Below are positions 9,836-23,288 of a stretch of 64,000 nt of DNA, in pieces. How positions within the stretch are numbered: position 1 is the first letter of the stretch; the number at the start of each line of letters is the position of its first letter. The notes beneath the pieces were generated by a model. It searched no databases and was not told where the DNA came from. It worked only from the letters and a program-made list of their open reading frames with translations. This DNA is from Lepas anatifera. Lineage: Eukaryota; Arthropoda; Thecostraca; Lepadidae. The stretch covers positions 1,182,501 through 1,246,500 of the forward strand of contig JAOTON010001592.1 of assembly GCA_034440635.1 (NCBI GenBank), read 5' to 3'. The translations under genes and the position numbers were made by a program.

Positions 9836-12800
9836 GTTGTAAAAGTTACATAATTTCGTCGAACCTGATCCTGCGGGCATTTAACCACCAGTGAGAAATG
9901 GTGCACTGTGTACCGCGAACATGACCTAACAGCGGGAGCCTGATAGCCTGCCTCGAGTGACCTTCTGACTGCTTCTGACTGATAACTTATCGCTTTTCTC
10001 CGACAGATGTCACCAGCCGCACAGATTGTGCCCTGAACCGGCAATGCTGAATGAGATCAGCCCGACAGGTTTTTCCTTTCTTTGTATCGCCCAATAATCA
10101 AAACACTTCCGGAGGCTGTAACTGATTGTCCCGCCCTTTCGTTTCGTGCTGCTTGCCCTCTCACTGGGTGCCGTCGATGTGAACTCCACTACACAGCTTT
10201 ATTCGCCGAGGCGTTGGAATTGAGCAGTGCGCATGCGCGCTAAACAATGCAGTTTCTGGAGGAGTTCCGAAAAGATGCAAGGTCTGATGAGCTTTTAGGC
10301 TCTTGATTTTTTTATGGGTGACATAGTGAAGGGTGTGGTCAGAGCGAGAACCTCAGGACATAAAGGAACATATTATTTTCAGCTGGCCAATCACCCGAAG
10401 TGATGCTAGTTTTGGATGCATGCTTAGGCGTCCTGCTTGCGTCATGTGATGTAGCACTGTCGATAGAGGATGTGTGGGCGGCGAGGCTGCCTGGAATTTG
10501 GACTTGCAGCCCTGAGGTCAAGAATACTGTGTGTTTGCACCGAGTCATCGAAGCTACTCTAGTGGAGACACTTCTCTGCGATGTTCGCTGACGCGATAGT
10601 GGATGTAGGTATGTGAAGCACACCTGCCGTCTATAGTCTCACATCAGCACAGACCGATTGGTGGCCACCTGTTTGTTTCCGGTGCATTTTATATAGCCTG
10701 AACTAACTCCACAGTCAGCTTAAGTGGTGATATTTTCCTACAACTGAAACTTTTGAAACTACTCATCATTTTCCACCTTTGTAAGCTATTCAGTTGTGTT
10801 TCGTTGGGAAAGGACGGAGTGGAGAATATACTTGATTTGACTGATCCATTTGTGAAATTGTGCTAGATACAACAGGATAAGAGGTTTCAGATCAAACAGT
10901 CACCCGTATGTATCTGTGACGTAAGGGTTCGGTGGAAGAACCGATGGAAGTATTTTTACTAAATTTTCATTGTAATATAACATATGTTTGAAGTTAATAA
11001 AGTTCCGAGAGAACACCTCCCCCTTTGTCGCAAATATTTCGGGAGATGGGTAGCATGGACAGGCACTGGATTGCACACACAGAGAACCAACAAACATTGC
11101 AATGAGCATGACAGCACACGAAATAACGAGCCGGACATGCATAAATGGGTAAGTTAGGTGTCAAAAGTATAAATCCGAGTGGTGGCCTAAATGGGTTGTT
11201 GCTAACCTATATTCTATTTTTCCGTGATGTTGTATTGTAAATATTTTCATTGTTGTTGTCGTTTGCAGTTTAATTCATTTGATTCAATTAGTTTCAAAGT
11301 ATCATAATTTTTAACGTTAGCATCTGTGGTGCTCCCTCTCAACTAATCCACATAGGAGTGGTACCTCTGACCGTCTACATCTCCCTTTTTATTATAGCGG
11401 CTCTCTACATTTTTCCCTTCCTTGTTACTGGTTGACTTGCAACTAACCGCCATTTTTATTCGGCGTTAAGTTCGTATCACTACCTCTATTCAATACCTCC
11501 ATCAAGGCTAGGTACATTTCGTTGATCTATTGCAGAAACCTCCAAAGTCCAGTTCCATCAATGAATTCACAAAAGCCCTCTAAACTCAAGTGTTCTGTTG
11601 AACCTGGCAATACAATATATAAGTCTCCTCCTATCGATCCTCAATACATGCCCATTATTGCAATGAACACACGTCTGCCCGGTATACTTGCTTGTCTTTG
11701 ACTTTCATTTCTACCCTATCGTGCGTGGCACAAGCTTAATAAATAGAAATAATAAAAGTTCGAAAAACATTGAGCCAACAGCGATGGTGATGGCTGGGCC
11801 AGCCATTCCCCAGATCAGCACCAGGGTGTACCGACCGCTCCCAATTTTCAGGCGTTAACATACAGTGCGGGGGCGTCCCAGGCCGCATCTGCTTCCTAGG
11901 GATTCGTCAGGCTAATCCTGGCAGCCGACAGGGTCGCCACCCTGCCGGAACTGGGTAGCCGCGCCGCTACCCAATTGCCTCCCCTCATGATCCTGGGAGT
12001 AAATCGGGCTAATCCCGATACTATCAGGGCCTATCCTGATAGGGTTGACTAGATCTGCATCCAGACAACCTCCTCTATCACTCTCTTGTTACTGCGGACT
12101 TCTGCTACGACATAATATTTCTACCTGAGTATTAGTGCCAACATATAGTTCATTCTAAGATGAACTATATGTCCCCTTTCTGACGCTAATCCCTTCCCTA
12201 GGGGATCGTCACCGCTCCTAGGTCTTCGGACCGAGATCGGCATCCCCTGGCATCATCCACTTCTTCATCATCTTCATCATCTTCTTCAAAATCTGCCCGT
12301 GGCAACAACAATAAAATTTGCGTCAATGGTAAATCCCCGGGGGAGTCGTACACACCAGTTACGTCCCGCGAGCCAAAATGGAAGTGTAGTGTAATATCGT
12401 CATTCTTCATCACCTACTTATCATTCATCATCACCATCATCGTATCGTCATCATCAATAACTCCCTCCGGTTGAGCCGAATCCCTGGGAAGGGGGCATCT
12501 TCTCTTATCTTCTGCTCTGTATCTTGCGCGCTCCCTAACGCACCAGGGATTGACATGCCAAGGATGTCGTCACCTATCCCCCTTTTCATTCCCCGTCCCA
12601 AGCTAGATGGAAGGGTCATCTACACTTGAGGGCTCAGATTTTTGAACGGGACCAATCTTTGAACAACTCGCCGGAACTCGATAATGCAGAGCCCTGGATA
12701 CTCAGCAAAAAAATCGGCACTGCGGTATCTTGGGAGTAAAATGATAACTCATACGTCTTGACCTCCAATCTAGGTATCTATCGGACTTTAAACTAGGAAT

Positions 12801-15800
12801 CACTTATACCCCTTACAGCCAATCATGATGTATGAATAATGACCCATTCACTCGCGCATCCTTACGAGCCCCCCTTTTTACGATTGGATCCCCTATTCTA
12901 GACAAATTTCCTCCACCCTCCGATATATTTCGCCAAAGTTATCATCTCTAAGGAAGTCCCAGGTAGCAATCCCTAGAATACGTTAAGTGTCCCGTTACTG
13001 CAGGGAAGGGAACTATTCATTTACGGCAATACTATAATTAGTTATCGAGTTCTTCTTGGGCCGCCAAGATAGGTCCACAATTTCTGCTCCAATTTCAATC
13101 TCCTAATCTTATCCGTTGCCCAGCGGGCCCGCTCATCTTCATCTCACGAGCGCTTCTTCTGTTCAACTCTACTCTTAATTAATACCAATATGATAGTCGT
13201 CACTTCTATATACGAGCAAGTATACCGACTTCCGAATATTTTTATCTTTCTTAACGTCCACAATGTTTAATCTTAAGGCTGTCACCCATTGTAAGATTCC
13301 AGTTCCCGGTTATCTATATTGATGTTCTTTGCTATCTTCTTTAAAAAAACAATCGACATTAGCGAGAGCAACCCAATCCATTGATAGGTTACTCGCTCTG
13401 TCACATACCCTTACTGGTATTGTACATATACATACTCCTAACATTATTATTTACTTTAGCTCATTGATTATTTTACATTCAGTTCAGTCCGAAGCCTCGA
13501 TGTGATCTTTGTGGGTTAAAAACACTAACAGTAGATACCATACCAGCCTCCGCCGCGGTAATTAATCATAAATATAGAGGGATTTACGAATCGTCAGGTG
13601 TATATAGAGACCCGAGCTGAGTAGAAAGTAAATTAAAATTCCCCAACCATTATTCACCTCTAATGCCACCATCAACATACTTTTGTTTCCCTTTGCCCTG
13701 TAATGTTTTAATACCAAATAAAGAAATATAAACACAAATAAGCTTCAAATAAACAAATTATGGCTTCAAAAAATATAATAATCTACTCAGATATGCTATC
13801 ACTGTGTAAGCCTCTGTATACCCTGAACTTTCGTGCAAGGATACGAAGCAGCAGATAGAGGCCGGAAATAAAAAGAATGCAATATAATATAGAATAGAAT
13901 GAAATATCAGAAAAATAAGCTTCAATATAATTTACAATCATCAATCATTTACAATAATCAATCAATCGCATCACCAATGTTCATTCGCCATTTAGTATAT
14001 ACGAAAACGCCTGAAGTTTAAGTATTAATTTACGTTAATGATGAGAAGTAAAATGAAAGGAGTGAGAAGAAACATATTTCACTATCAGTTACTCCATTAC
14101 TGTGTATGCAAAATATCAGCGGATATCAAAATTCTTATGACATGACCCATCATATTACAAAAGAACAGGTTATTCATTTTCGGTCATTATTCAGAGGCAC
14201 AAAGCTGAAAAAAGGGGCTGATAAATGCTATTGCAAAACGTGTATAGCCGTGTGTACCGGTAACATCTAAGATTTTCGTGTATCAAAATAACACCAAGGA
14301 CAGCTAAAGGATCATATATAAAGAATAATTAAACTTACTCATCTCGTATGGATACGCATATCTATCATTCCGTTTATTTTTGTCATTATTCTTCAATATA
14401 TCTTAATATGCACGGGAATACTTGTGAAAAATGTTTATGTCCCTAAAATCAGGAAACGTGAAAACAGGCAAAGAAGCTGGAAAAGTTTTATTTCACGTCA
14501 CAATTGCTGCTAAAAAGGCCACTATCGATATGTTTTTTTATACATGTGTTCGGTTCTCTCGAAAAGTATTACGCATTGGTAAACATCATAATATGTGGTG
14601 CATTGTAATTTCCTCAAACCTCCTAATGATTTAAGTTATGCAGAGCCGCCCTGTAATACATCGGTACATCGAACATGCTACAGCTCATGGTCACCGCTGC
14701 CACGGCCTGCCGTCGCAGCCGCTGCCGTCGACGCTGCGTCGGCAAATTCTCTCCGGTTCACCGGCGGCCGCCGTGACGTCAGACCACCGTGATACTGCTC
14801 AGCCGTCGTGTGACCAAATAAGGCTATACTGAAAGGGGTTACGTGTGACGAAACGTCTAAGTTGTAACTGTAATGATATGATCCAAATAATTACCCAAAC
14901 ACATTATTATGAGTTTCCGACATGATATCAGAGACTCTCCTGTTAATATTGAAAGGACCATCGCCTCCGTTTTACTTTTACTTATGTATGATATTCTTCT
15001 CAATTCGTATTGCATGATAACGCAGATGATTTACATTACTTTACATTTCACAGACGTTGAACGTTGCATTATTCATGAATCCTTCTCAATACGAATGCAT
15101 TCTGTTTACTTAATACTCATTGTGACTTATTAAGTTTCAGTAAAGGGGGGGGTTGGAAGTAAAATCGAAATATAATTAAAGATAGATTTTTCTCTGCAGT
15201 GACATCATACTTTAATTATATTAATGTTTGAGCTAATAATGTCAACGTACTATTCACATTCCTGAAATGTCGACGGCGGTCACGAGATTCAGCCTGGTTA
15301 TGCGCGGTCCCATTTCACTGAAATCTTGCCAACGAAATAATACACATAAAACCAAAAAAATATTGCTGGACTTGCCGGTCTTCCTGTGTGTGTGAGTGGG
15401 CTCATGCACCCTATGTTTTCCAGGTTTCTATTACTTGGCAGTGCCCTGGGAAAAATTTGTTTGAGGGTAGTCAAAATATTTACCAAGAAGCTTAAACATC
15501 CAAATTTGCAACACTAATGTTACAACAATTAGCGAAAAATAACAACTCTAGTTTATTAATGCAACATAAATGGTTTACTTTACCATCTACTCATTATTCC
15601 TCTGCACTGTTTTTAACGTAATTAACGTAATTATCGAGTCTAACGAAATGCAAAGGAAGTCAGGAAGAAATCGACTGGGTAAACGTTCATCGCTCTCACA
15701 GAATTTAACAAACACCTGCAATAATTTTAGGGGGAGGTTTGTGTCGTTGGTGAGTGGTATTGTGTGATTAATATCTTCCTCCTTGGAGCCCTTTTTACCC

Positions 15801-16483
15801 CCTTTTTAAACATTAGTCATGCATCGAAGTTACCGTTACTAATTGCAATCCATGCATATTATATCAACATTTCCTATTCCAATCAATTTATAATAAATCA
15901 TCAATGTTTTACCTGTTTCTTGAGGAACAATAATTTACCTCTATTTTTTTACTATTTACGCAAAACAAATATTCAGAGAATCTTCTAGAATATGCGCTCG
16001 ATATTTTTTCGGACTCGATTGCATACAGATTCATCAACGAATAAATACTCTCATGAACCACAAGGGTCACGCCTGTAGGGTGTGTTGCATTACCCCCCTA
16101 CCCCCAACAGTATACTACTTACCACCTGCCACTGCACCAGTCAGCCACATGCCGTCGCCTTTCTCGTGGCCGGCTCGCGTTTCCTCAGGACGGTGATTTC
16201 CCCCTTTTAGCGCACTCTACGCGTTTCGCATTCCGTTCGATACGTGTAGTGATATTGAGGAATAGTAAGACGGTTTTAAATGCTGTTACACTCATTCCTG
16301 TTGCTGGTTCATTATAAAAGTTATTAAATATTAGTCCGTTTACGCATCTTACGTTATAAATGTTGAACGCGTTAGCACGTTAATCCTCGAATCAATATCT
16401 CCACTAAAGGCAGTAAGATCTCGGAAATTACTCAATTATTGTCGATTACTGTGCCCGTTTCATAGCGCAATTCTTAAGCTTAT
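9836..16483. other. AT-rich intergenic DNA
   Basis: 6.6 kb with no supported gene. It includes the hairpin cluster at 11910-12172, a CAT/ATC-rich tract at about 12255-12460, and a small GC-rich pocket at 14680-14790 (repeated CCGTCG/GCCGC) that has no splice or domain evidence. Confidence 0.5.
11910..12172. other. Cluster of perfect short hairpins
   Basis: Six inverted repeats lie in about 260 bp. AGG-CTAAT-CCT is at 11910-11920. CAGGG/CCCTG is at 11929-11944. GGGTAGC/GCTACCC is at 11953-11972. TCGGG-CTAAT-CCCGA is at 12004-12018. CTATCAGG/CCTGATAG is at 12021-12042. The 13-bp stem ACATATAGTTCAT/ATGAACTATATGT is at 12141-12172. Two loops share the sequence CTAAT. The function is unknown; it may be structured RNA or a remnant of a foldback element. 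Confidence 0.6.
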
Positions 16484-16619
16484 TAACATTATGTCCGATA
16501 TTCTTTCATCGGTTCTCCATCCTCATTTTACCCCCACCCTGACAAAGCTTAACGTTACGTCCGATGTTCTTTCATCGGTTCTCAGTCCTCATTTTTTACT
16601 CTCACCCTTTATAAAAGCT
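16484..16619. repeat. Two-copy direct repeat of about 68 bp
   Basis: The segment containing GTCCGAT.TTCTTTCATCGG followed by TTCTC..TCCTCATTTT occurs twice in tandem (about 16484-16551 and 16552-16619) with moderate divergence. It is a local duplication in intergenic DNA. Confidence 0.7.
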
Positions 16620-17270
16620 TCGATAGCAAAGCGGGAATTTATTTTTATTTTGAACAGAGTCTTAGACATTAAAATAAATCGAAACGATCAGTTGCATTGC
16701 GACTCCGATACCATAAAAAATCTGAACTACAGTCTACGTTACGACCTCGATTAGCAATTAGCATGTTACTTTATGATAAGTTGAACTCTTCGTTCTCATA
16801 TCTCACTGTATCGAAAAATATACCACAAATTTGGTTGGACCACTCGCAATAAAATGTTGATCGCTCTTGCGCCAGCTATATTTTCCAACATGTTTCAGCA
16901 ATCACCAGTCCTCCAACCTCACATCGTCCCCAATCAGACACACCTATCCCCCCCCGTTACTTTCCCCATTTAACATCCCATGTAATATCTGTAATAGCCA
17001 AGTACCAAAATTAACTGTTTTAAGATCTAGTTCCACTCCACGTCGTACGCTAAATTCAATCACATAGTTCCGCAGAAATAAATTTTGCGTCTAAAGTCTG
17101 GTCGAAAATATTGGGGAACTACTTCTTTTGGACGGCTCGTTATTCCGGGTACTCACATTCTGTTGATTTGCTGGTTCCCCGCCCCCCAGCACTTGCCTCC
17201 GCCGCCGGCGCCCGCGACGACCACCGCGCAGCGCCCGCGCCGTTTGCAGAGTGCCTAGGCCTCCCAGACC

Positions 17271-17376
17271 ATGGAGGATGCGTCCCCCTCCCTCCCTGAA
17301 GGGGAAAGGGTGCGGGCCCGTCGACCGATCGTACCGGAAATCGGCCCGATGGTCATATCTCCCCAGGGGGATACGG
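17271..17376 (+). CDS. Doubtful first coding exon, product unknown
   Basis: A GC-rich island in otherwise AT-rich DNA holds an ATG in a good context (GACCATGG), an open frame (MEDASPSLPEGE..., ...PEIGPMVISPQGDT) and a strong donor-like ACGG-GTAAGA at its end. No acceptor partner or domain was found. It could be the first exon of an unrecognised gene or a retroelement relic. It is kept only because the start context and donor coincide. Confidence 0.2.
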
Positions 17377-18599
17377 GTAAGAAACCGTTTTTACTCTTAA
17401 ATTCCCTAAAAGGTGAAACCCATTACTAATTTGATGATTTTTCAATTCGACATAATTTTCCCCCATTTATCAATTTCGACCCGCCATTGCGTTCTCAAAT
17501 GGTGGCCCCGGTCCACCTCGTGACACACGACGCCACAATGCCTGCTGAGCACTGACTGCTGATAGAAGCGGGTCAGGTACCACGGATGCTGGGACCTGGT
17601 CCGGGAGGCCTAGAAAGAGGGAGTGGGGCGCTCCCTGCAATTTTCGACCAGACTTATGCCTATGTTAATGCGTATGTTATAGCTTCCAAAAAAAACTAAA
17701 ATTTGACGGTACCCAGCTAACCTATAACATTTCATACTTGGTGCCTACTGCACGCAAACCCCTCAAAATGTGTCACATTACATATCATCCGTCATCATCA
17801 TCCGTCATCCACTCGTCATGGCTAGGTACGATTTCAGCCTGATATTGTGATATCGTCCTGAATTTCATATCGGAATATTGCAGCATCAAATAGACCTTAA
17901 TCCAATATTGTAAAATATATTAAATATTGTATTAAATGAGCCTTGGTGTGATTCAGGTACGGATCCAGGGATACCCGTTTCTTTTATTTCCTAAATTCCC
18001 CATCTCATGTCATGTGGCTGTAGTCAGCCAATAAAGTGGAATACCTTTAAAAACACAAATGTTTTCTTTGCGATTTTTGTCAATTTTAGCTCTCCCTTAA
18101 TGATTGACCAAGATCCCCTCTGCCATCTCTAATGTTTATCCATTACGACAGAATAGTGCATACCGACTGAATGTACCGCAACAACAATTATTAGACCCCA
18201 TATTCAAATATACAGAATCAGTTTCACACTTAATGGGATATCAGGTGGACGGCTGAGTTGAAAAGTCTTGCGGCACAGTATGTCGCTTCTGGGCTTGGAA
18301 TCTGTAAATTGAAATGCGATAACTCCAGAACGGAAACCGGCAGACACATGCAATTTGGACAGAATTTTAGCTGAGGAGCTGCTGTGTCTGATCAGTTTCA
18401 ATCGTTTACTTTGGTGACTGCTCCAGAGAGCCTAGAAAAGTGATGTTTTTTCTGTTTTTTTCAAACAACTGTACAGCGTTTGCGCGGGCAAAGTTCAAAA
18501 ACAGATTTTTCAATGCTAAATTCGAAATTGGCGCGTACGAGAACATTAAAACCCGATTAGTTCCAAAAGATAATTAAAAGGTTGCCAAAAGTCCCCTCC

Positions 18600-18795
18600 C
18601 CTAGTGGACAGTGATCCTGACGAATGTCCCAAGGACCCCGGGTTCAAGTCGCGGCAGAGACACTGAAAAACTTGATCTGATCTCCCAAATTCCTTTCAAA
18701 AGGGTGGGAGTTGGCGACGTCGCACTTGGCATCTGATGAGTCGTTAAGCCCGGAAAATTAAAGTCCGGTCAAGTTGCAGACTTGTATCCCTTGTA
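18600..18795 (+). repeat. Degenerate tRNA-derived SINE
   Basis: Box B-like GGGTTCAAGTCGCGG is preceded by a degenerate tRNA-like head. It is followed by a body containing TTGGCGACGTCGCACTTGG and ending GTCGTTAAGCCCGGAAAATTAAA. The body aligns by eye with the minus-strand SINE at 5008-5166, so both appear to be one family. Confidence 0.55.
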
Positions 18796-19355
18796 AACTA
18801 AACATAATTATCACGAAAAACTTGGGCTTATTAGCCATTGTTAAGATAAAATAAGGCTAAATTTATTATTTTCAATAAGAAATTCCCCACAGCCACTTTA
18901 TTCTGAAACTGCACCAAGGTGTCATACGCTCGTCATTGGCTTGTGATACTCACTTTAAAGTGGTGAAACATGGGCTCATTTACCGGTGCTGCAAATATTA
19001 GTATCCTTTTAATAATCCGTCCTAGTCTGGCTTTTTGTACGGGTTTCCTACAATTTCTAATGTCAAGCCTAAAATAATGATACTGGCCGGCCATTTAGAC
19101 ATTTCACAGATAGCTGCGGGCTGATATGATGCATGAAATGAACGCAAATGTGAACTTGACACGTGCAGTGGAGGTTGGTTTGGAGTCAACGCGCAGTGGA
19201 AGAGGTCCTAAGGTGCCCTCCGCTGAGATCTCAAAAACCAAGAGGGTTAGACAAAACTCCCGTTTGAGGGTGATGGGGTGATGGTGATCTGAATTAAAGT
19301 TAGGTTTCATTGATTTAGAATAATATCTTCAAGGTCAACGAGGTTGAGAAGGTCT

Positions 19356-19391
19356 CTACCAACTGAGCCGCCCCGGTAGCTCAGTTGGTAG
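19356..19391. other. Foldback at the SINE head
   Basis: CTACCAACTGAGC (19356-19368) is the exact reverse complement of GCTCAGTTGGTAG (19379-19391), with a 10-nt loop. The right arm is box A of the SINE that follows; the left arm is an inverted copy of the same piece. Confidence 0.8.
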
Positions 19392-19591
19392 AGCGTTGGG
19401 CTCCGGCCCGCTGCTCAGAAGCATGCAGTGGCAGTGCATGCCAAGGCTTGGGATAGGCTCCCCTGAGACGCTCCGACGCTCAATTATTTACCCGATGTAG
19501 GTCGGCTGGCAACTGACTGGTGAGAGGGTGACCTGAGCGGAGCGGCCGTCCCTGTGCTTTGTGGGACGTTAAACTTTGGCTTCTAAATTAA
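19369..19591 (+). repeat. tRNA-derived SINE, near full length
   Basis: The head GGTAGCTCAGTTGGTAGAGC is a canonical tRNA box A region. The body CCCCTGAGACGCTC... is followed by a tail TGTGCTTTGTGGGACGTTAA. It aligns along most of its length with the minus-strand copy at 57490-57700, defining a family of about 220 bp. It is not a functional tRNA. Confidence 0.8.
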
Positions 19592-20197
19592 CCCTTCATT
19601 GTGGAAGTTGCTCGTTCGGGTGGTGGGGTCAGGGTCTGCCTGGCAAGTCCCTTGATGACTTTAGTGAGACTCAGAGTCTAGCAGCCGTACTGGAAACAAC
19701 TTGGGCAAAATTTATAAAAGCAAACTGGTCCGTGCTGGAGAGCTATTGAAAATGCCGTGATTACGCGAAAAAGCCGGGAATACACCGAAAGCAGACCAAG
19801 GTCAGAGAGGGGAAAGTCCCTTACAATGTTCTTTGAAGTTTGATGTCAAGGTCACTAAAGGTCCCTGACTATGACGTAATGATATAACATATTCCCAATA
19901 ATGTACTATATAATTTGAACTATAGCAGCCTTTGTGCGGAAAATGAGGGTTTGGCCTTAAAAAGACCTTGATATGTGACTCTTAACGTTGACATTGACCT
20001 TGATGGGCGTCACCCTGGTATATAATCCCGATTATATGACAAATTACGTCACCACTCGGTCTACAGCTCAGGCAAAGTGGTGCGATCGCGCGATGGCGAC
20101 GGTCTCAAATATAGATCTGATTTTTAAAGATTATAAGTCACTTATTGACGGATTTCCAATTTTTATTCACGGGTTTACGTGCTCATCAATTATCTTA

Positions 20198-22072
20198 ACA
20201 CCCACCCCGGTGGGCCTCCGAGCACATTCGCCCTGCTGTGGATGGAGTATTAAAAAACCCACCCCGATCTCGGCTCCTACCCGGGATAGCAAAAAAGCGG
20301 AAGGCTGATGGATAGCCCATAACAATGAATGAATCAGCTACATCGGTCAATTTTTGGCCCGGGTCAATATTGAGGTCATGACAGGTCAAAAAGGTGACAG
20401 GTTGGAGAAGAGTTGCTGGGTTCTAGCGTTTGACAGAGTGGACTTAGCATCAATGTTTAGCCACCATTCCCTCCCTCTCATTACGGCGAATGGAATGATG
20501 TGTGATATTACTATACTAGGTCTAAGCATAATGATGTGACTTAAGGTCAGGTCAAGGTCACCATCTGACCTAGCATAGTCAATACGCATATCAATCGACC
20601 CGCAATAACAATCCTAACGTAATTGCATCAAAATAAAAGTTTTATCATCATTTCCTGCAAAAATAATTGATCAGAATCTTAAAACCTGCTTAAAGGGAGG
20701 TATGCAAAACAATGTATTGGCTATATCAAAAGGTCACAAAAAGTTGTTTCAGAAGTCCTATTCTCATTTTTGCGAATTCGGCCTGCAAATGCCCTAAAAT
20801 TGCCCTCAAAGTCAACATTTCTAGACGACTTTACCGGCACACCTCTTATCGATGTAAATGATGCACCCCCGGCTGAGGCTATCAAGTTCTCTAAAAAACA
20901 GGTCCCATTTTTCCTAAGCAGTGACTTGAAAGTTTGAAACTAATAAGTGAAAACTTTTGTTAAAAAAGTCCCAGCCAAAAATAATATTAAAACAAAATAT
21001 AGGACTTTTAAGAAATTACAATTGACCAATAAGAACGTACAGCCACCTCATAAGGGGGTCACGTGACCTTTCTGATGCAAAAGTTTCGTCATCCTGGGGC
21101 TGAAGCAGAAGACTGCTCAAGACCCGAGGTACGAAACGGCTTAAGACTTGAGTAATTACGATTTTTCTGTTTGTAGAGCAGACAAAATAATTTTGTATTT
21201 TTTAGAGGCTTTGTAAAATTAATTCAAGTACAAATACAGGAGAACAGACATTTAAATTACAAAAAAACAATACTTTTCAATTTGAAATAGTTTTCAAAAA
21301 GTAAGTTATGAGTGAAGGTTTCAGCATTTTATCGGAACTGTTAACCTATTTCGATAATAAGTGAGTGGCCTCCCAAAATTTTGCCGGAGATACAAAAATA
21401 ATTGACAGTTTCGTAATCAGGATTTTTCAAATAGCAGGAAAACACAATAATAATTTTTCGCGTATCTCCCTTTAAGTAGTCACAGAACACCTTTCAAAGG
21501 TCACAGGTTCAAACTTGCAACACGAACCTAGAAAGGGGTCCGGTGTACTGTGATTTGTATAATACTTAGGCATTCTAAGCGGTATCCACAGTAATAAAAC
21601 AATTTTTCGGTCAACTCGCGTTTTCCCCATGCATTTCGAATGGAGAGGTCATGATCCGTGCCTGACCCTAGGTCATCGATATAACAAAATGCCGGACTAA
21701 ATTTTGTATTACTAGGTGGGCCCATTCTGTGGCATAAATTTCAATCCCGTAGAGCCACCGCTTTTTTACTTATGCCACCTTGAACTTTTTTTGAGTTGAG
21801 GTCAAGTGACCTGCACTGGCGACCTGACCTGAGATGATCTACCATTAAAATTTTGGGAAAAGTTGCGAAATTGCTCCAGGATAAGGTGGGCCAAGTACGG
21901 CTGCGTTTCACGCTGCCGTTTTTCGTGTTGCAGGAAAAACCAGAGCAGGGTGTTCAAACACCTTCCGCCGGGACGATGGTTGTCAAGTAGCGCCTTCCGG
22001 CTGAGAATGGTTATCCGGTCACCGCGGTGAAATGGGTGGAGGACACTTTAGAAACTCCATCCACTGCGCGTG
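20198..22072. mobile_element. TTAA-flanked element, family 2 (long copy), AGGTCA-rich
   Basis: Bounded by TTAA at 20194-20197 and 22073-22076. The ends are CACCCACCCCGGTGGG and, reverse-complemented, CACGCGCAGTGGATGG, so they are only loosely inverted. Its last 570 bp match by eye the right half of the element at 45978-46856, including GGAGAGGTCATG and TAGGTCATCGATATA. The interior has many GGTCA/TGACC motifs, including a direct repeat AGGTCA-TGAC-AGGTCA (20373-20388). TTAA duplication is the piggyBac signature. No transposase was seen; the long form may be composite. Confidence 0.55.
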
Positions 22073-22094
22073 TTAACTTCCATTTGCAACATTT

Positions 22095-22185
22095 CGCCCT
22101 CAGACCCTGGTCTCAGACACTGGTTCAACCTCAGACTCTGGTTCAGCCTCAAGCACTGGTTCAATCTCAGCCTCTGGTTCTTCAA
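22095..22185 (+). repeat. 18-bp tandem repeat, about five copies
   Basis: Unit approximates CACTGGTTCAACCTCAGA with about 1-4 changes per copy. Being 18 bp it gives a repeating open peptide (WFNLRLWFSL) that has no supporting gene structure. Confidence 0.75.
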
Positions 22186-22615
22186 ATACCTTTTCTGTGA
22201 CTGGGTCGGGTTAGTTGTGATTTTTCAAGTATGCGTAGCTCCTTGCAGTAGAGCAGCTGCAGGCTATAGTTGGATGTGGGCTGGCCACACAATGTACATA
22301 TGTGGTAGAAAAAAGCTATGCCAGATCGAATTTTCTACTTGACGAAATCAACATAAAAGTAACTGAGATTGTAAAGTTACTGTGCCGGCTTTCCTTGAGT
22401 TTTCCTGCAGGCTACGAAATTCCTGTGATTATCGGTCAGTTTTGCCACTGATACCCACGTTTACACTCGGAGTTCTAACGCCCCCGCTCTGGGTGTATCA
22501 GTAGGGTCGTTCAAAAACCCTTTTTATACTTTCCAGATCCGAACCCACTTTTTCCCATTATATATTCAATTCTGATTTCAATGAGTCACATTCCAAACAT
22601 CTACGACAACGGGAA

Positions 22616-23288
22616 AGATCGTCTCAAAACGGTTAAATATTTCACGTTTTAGGCGCGATTGGCCGCCCGGCGTTGCAGTCTCCCCCTGTTAAATTGGGAT
22701 GAAAGGGGTGCATAACCTACCAGTAAAGACAGCGTGGCATGTGCGTGCGTATAAAAGCGGTAGATGGGATTTAACTTGCAGGCATTTCAGATGTATTGCA
22801 GCGCAATACAAATACATGTTATTCCACAAAAGACCTGAAATTAAATGGCTCAGCACCCTAGTAATCTAAAGCCCGACAGAACAGGAATGCCTTCCGGAGG
22901 CAACCCTTTCTCTGGTAACATTCGTTGGAGAACGTCGTTGGGGCAGGTGCTTCTCCCTATTCTCTTGCAAACTATTTAAGTGCTCTGATAGTGCTAGAAG
23001 AAGACCCTGCTGCATATTTTTACCCTCTGGATGGCTCACGAAATCTTCCACCAGCTTCACACGACGTACATACTGTGGGATCGCTTACCACATTAAGTTC
23101 TGGAATACCTTGAAACAGGAGAAGCTATAGCAGTCACCAGTTTCTTAACGTAGCCATTTCTTGTCAGAATATTTCAGATTCAGGCAATCGAATACCAGCC
23201 AGCTCTCAGGACTGGCAAGCTGGCTGAGGATCGAGCATTCACAGAGCTCTTCATAGCCTCTATCAGAATCTTAAGCTTGCCCTAGTCA
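22616..23288 (+). repeat. Left long inverted arm with TATA- and CCAAT-like motifs
   Basis: About 670 bp, inverted and diverged relative to 24225-24902. It contains an ATTGG (inverted CCAAT) motif near 22658 and GCGTATAAAAGCGG at about 22748-22761. The other arm has TATAAGAG at the matching place. Promoter-like motifs in both arms could drive element transcription, but no intact reading frame is shared by the two arms. Confidence 0.65.

Larger units (their letters stand above)
16620..20197. other. Intergenic DNA with SINEs
   Basis: Mostly AT-rich and non-coding. It contains the doubtful exon-like island at 17271-17376 and SINE copies at 18600-18795 and 19369-19591. The GC-rich patch at 17170-17300 has no recognisable domain. 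Confidence 0.45.

Noticed and set aside
13540..13575. rRNA-like motif CAGCCTCCGCCGCGGTAATT
   Set aside because: It resembles the small-subunit rRNA '530 loop' only over about 15 bases; the surroundings do not read as rRNA.
14638..14832. GC-rich open frame in the small pocket near 14.7 kb
   Set aside because: Composition alone keeps it open; there is no domain, splice partner or conserved motif.
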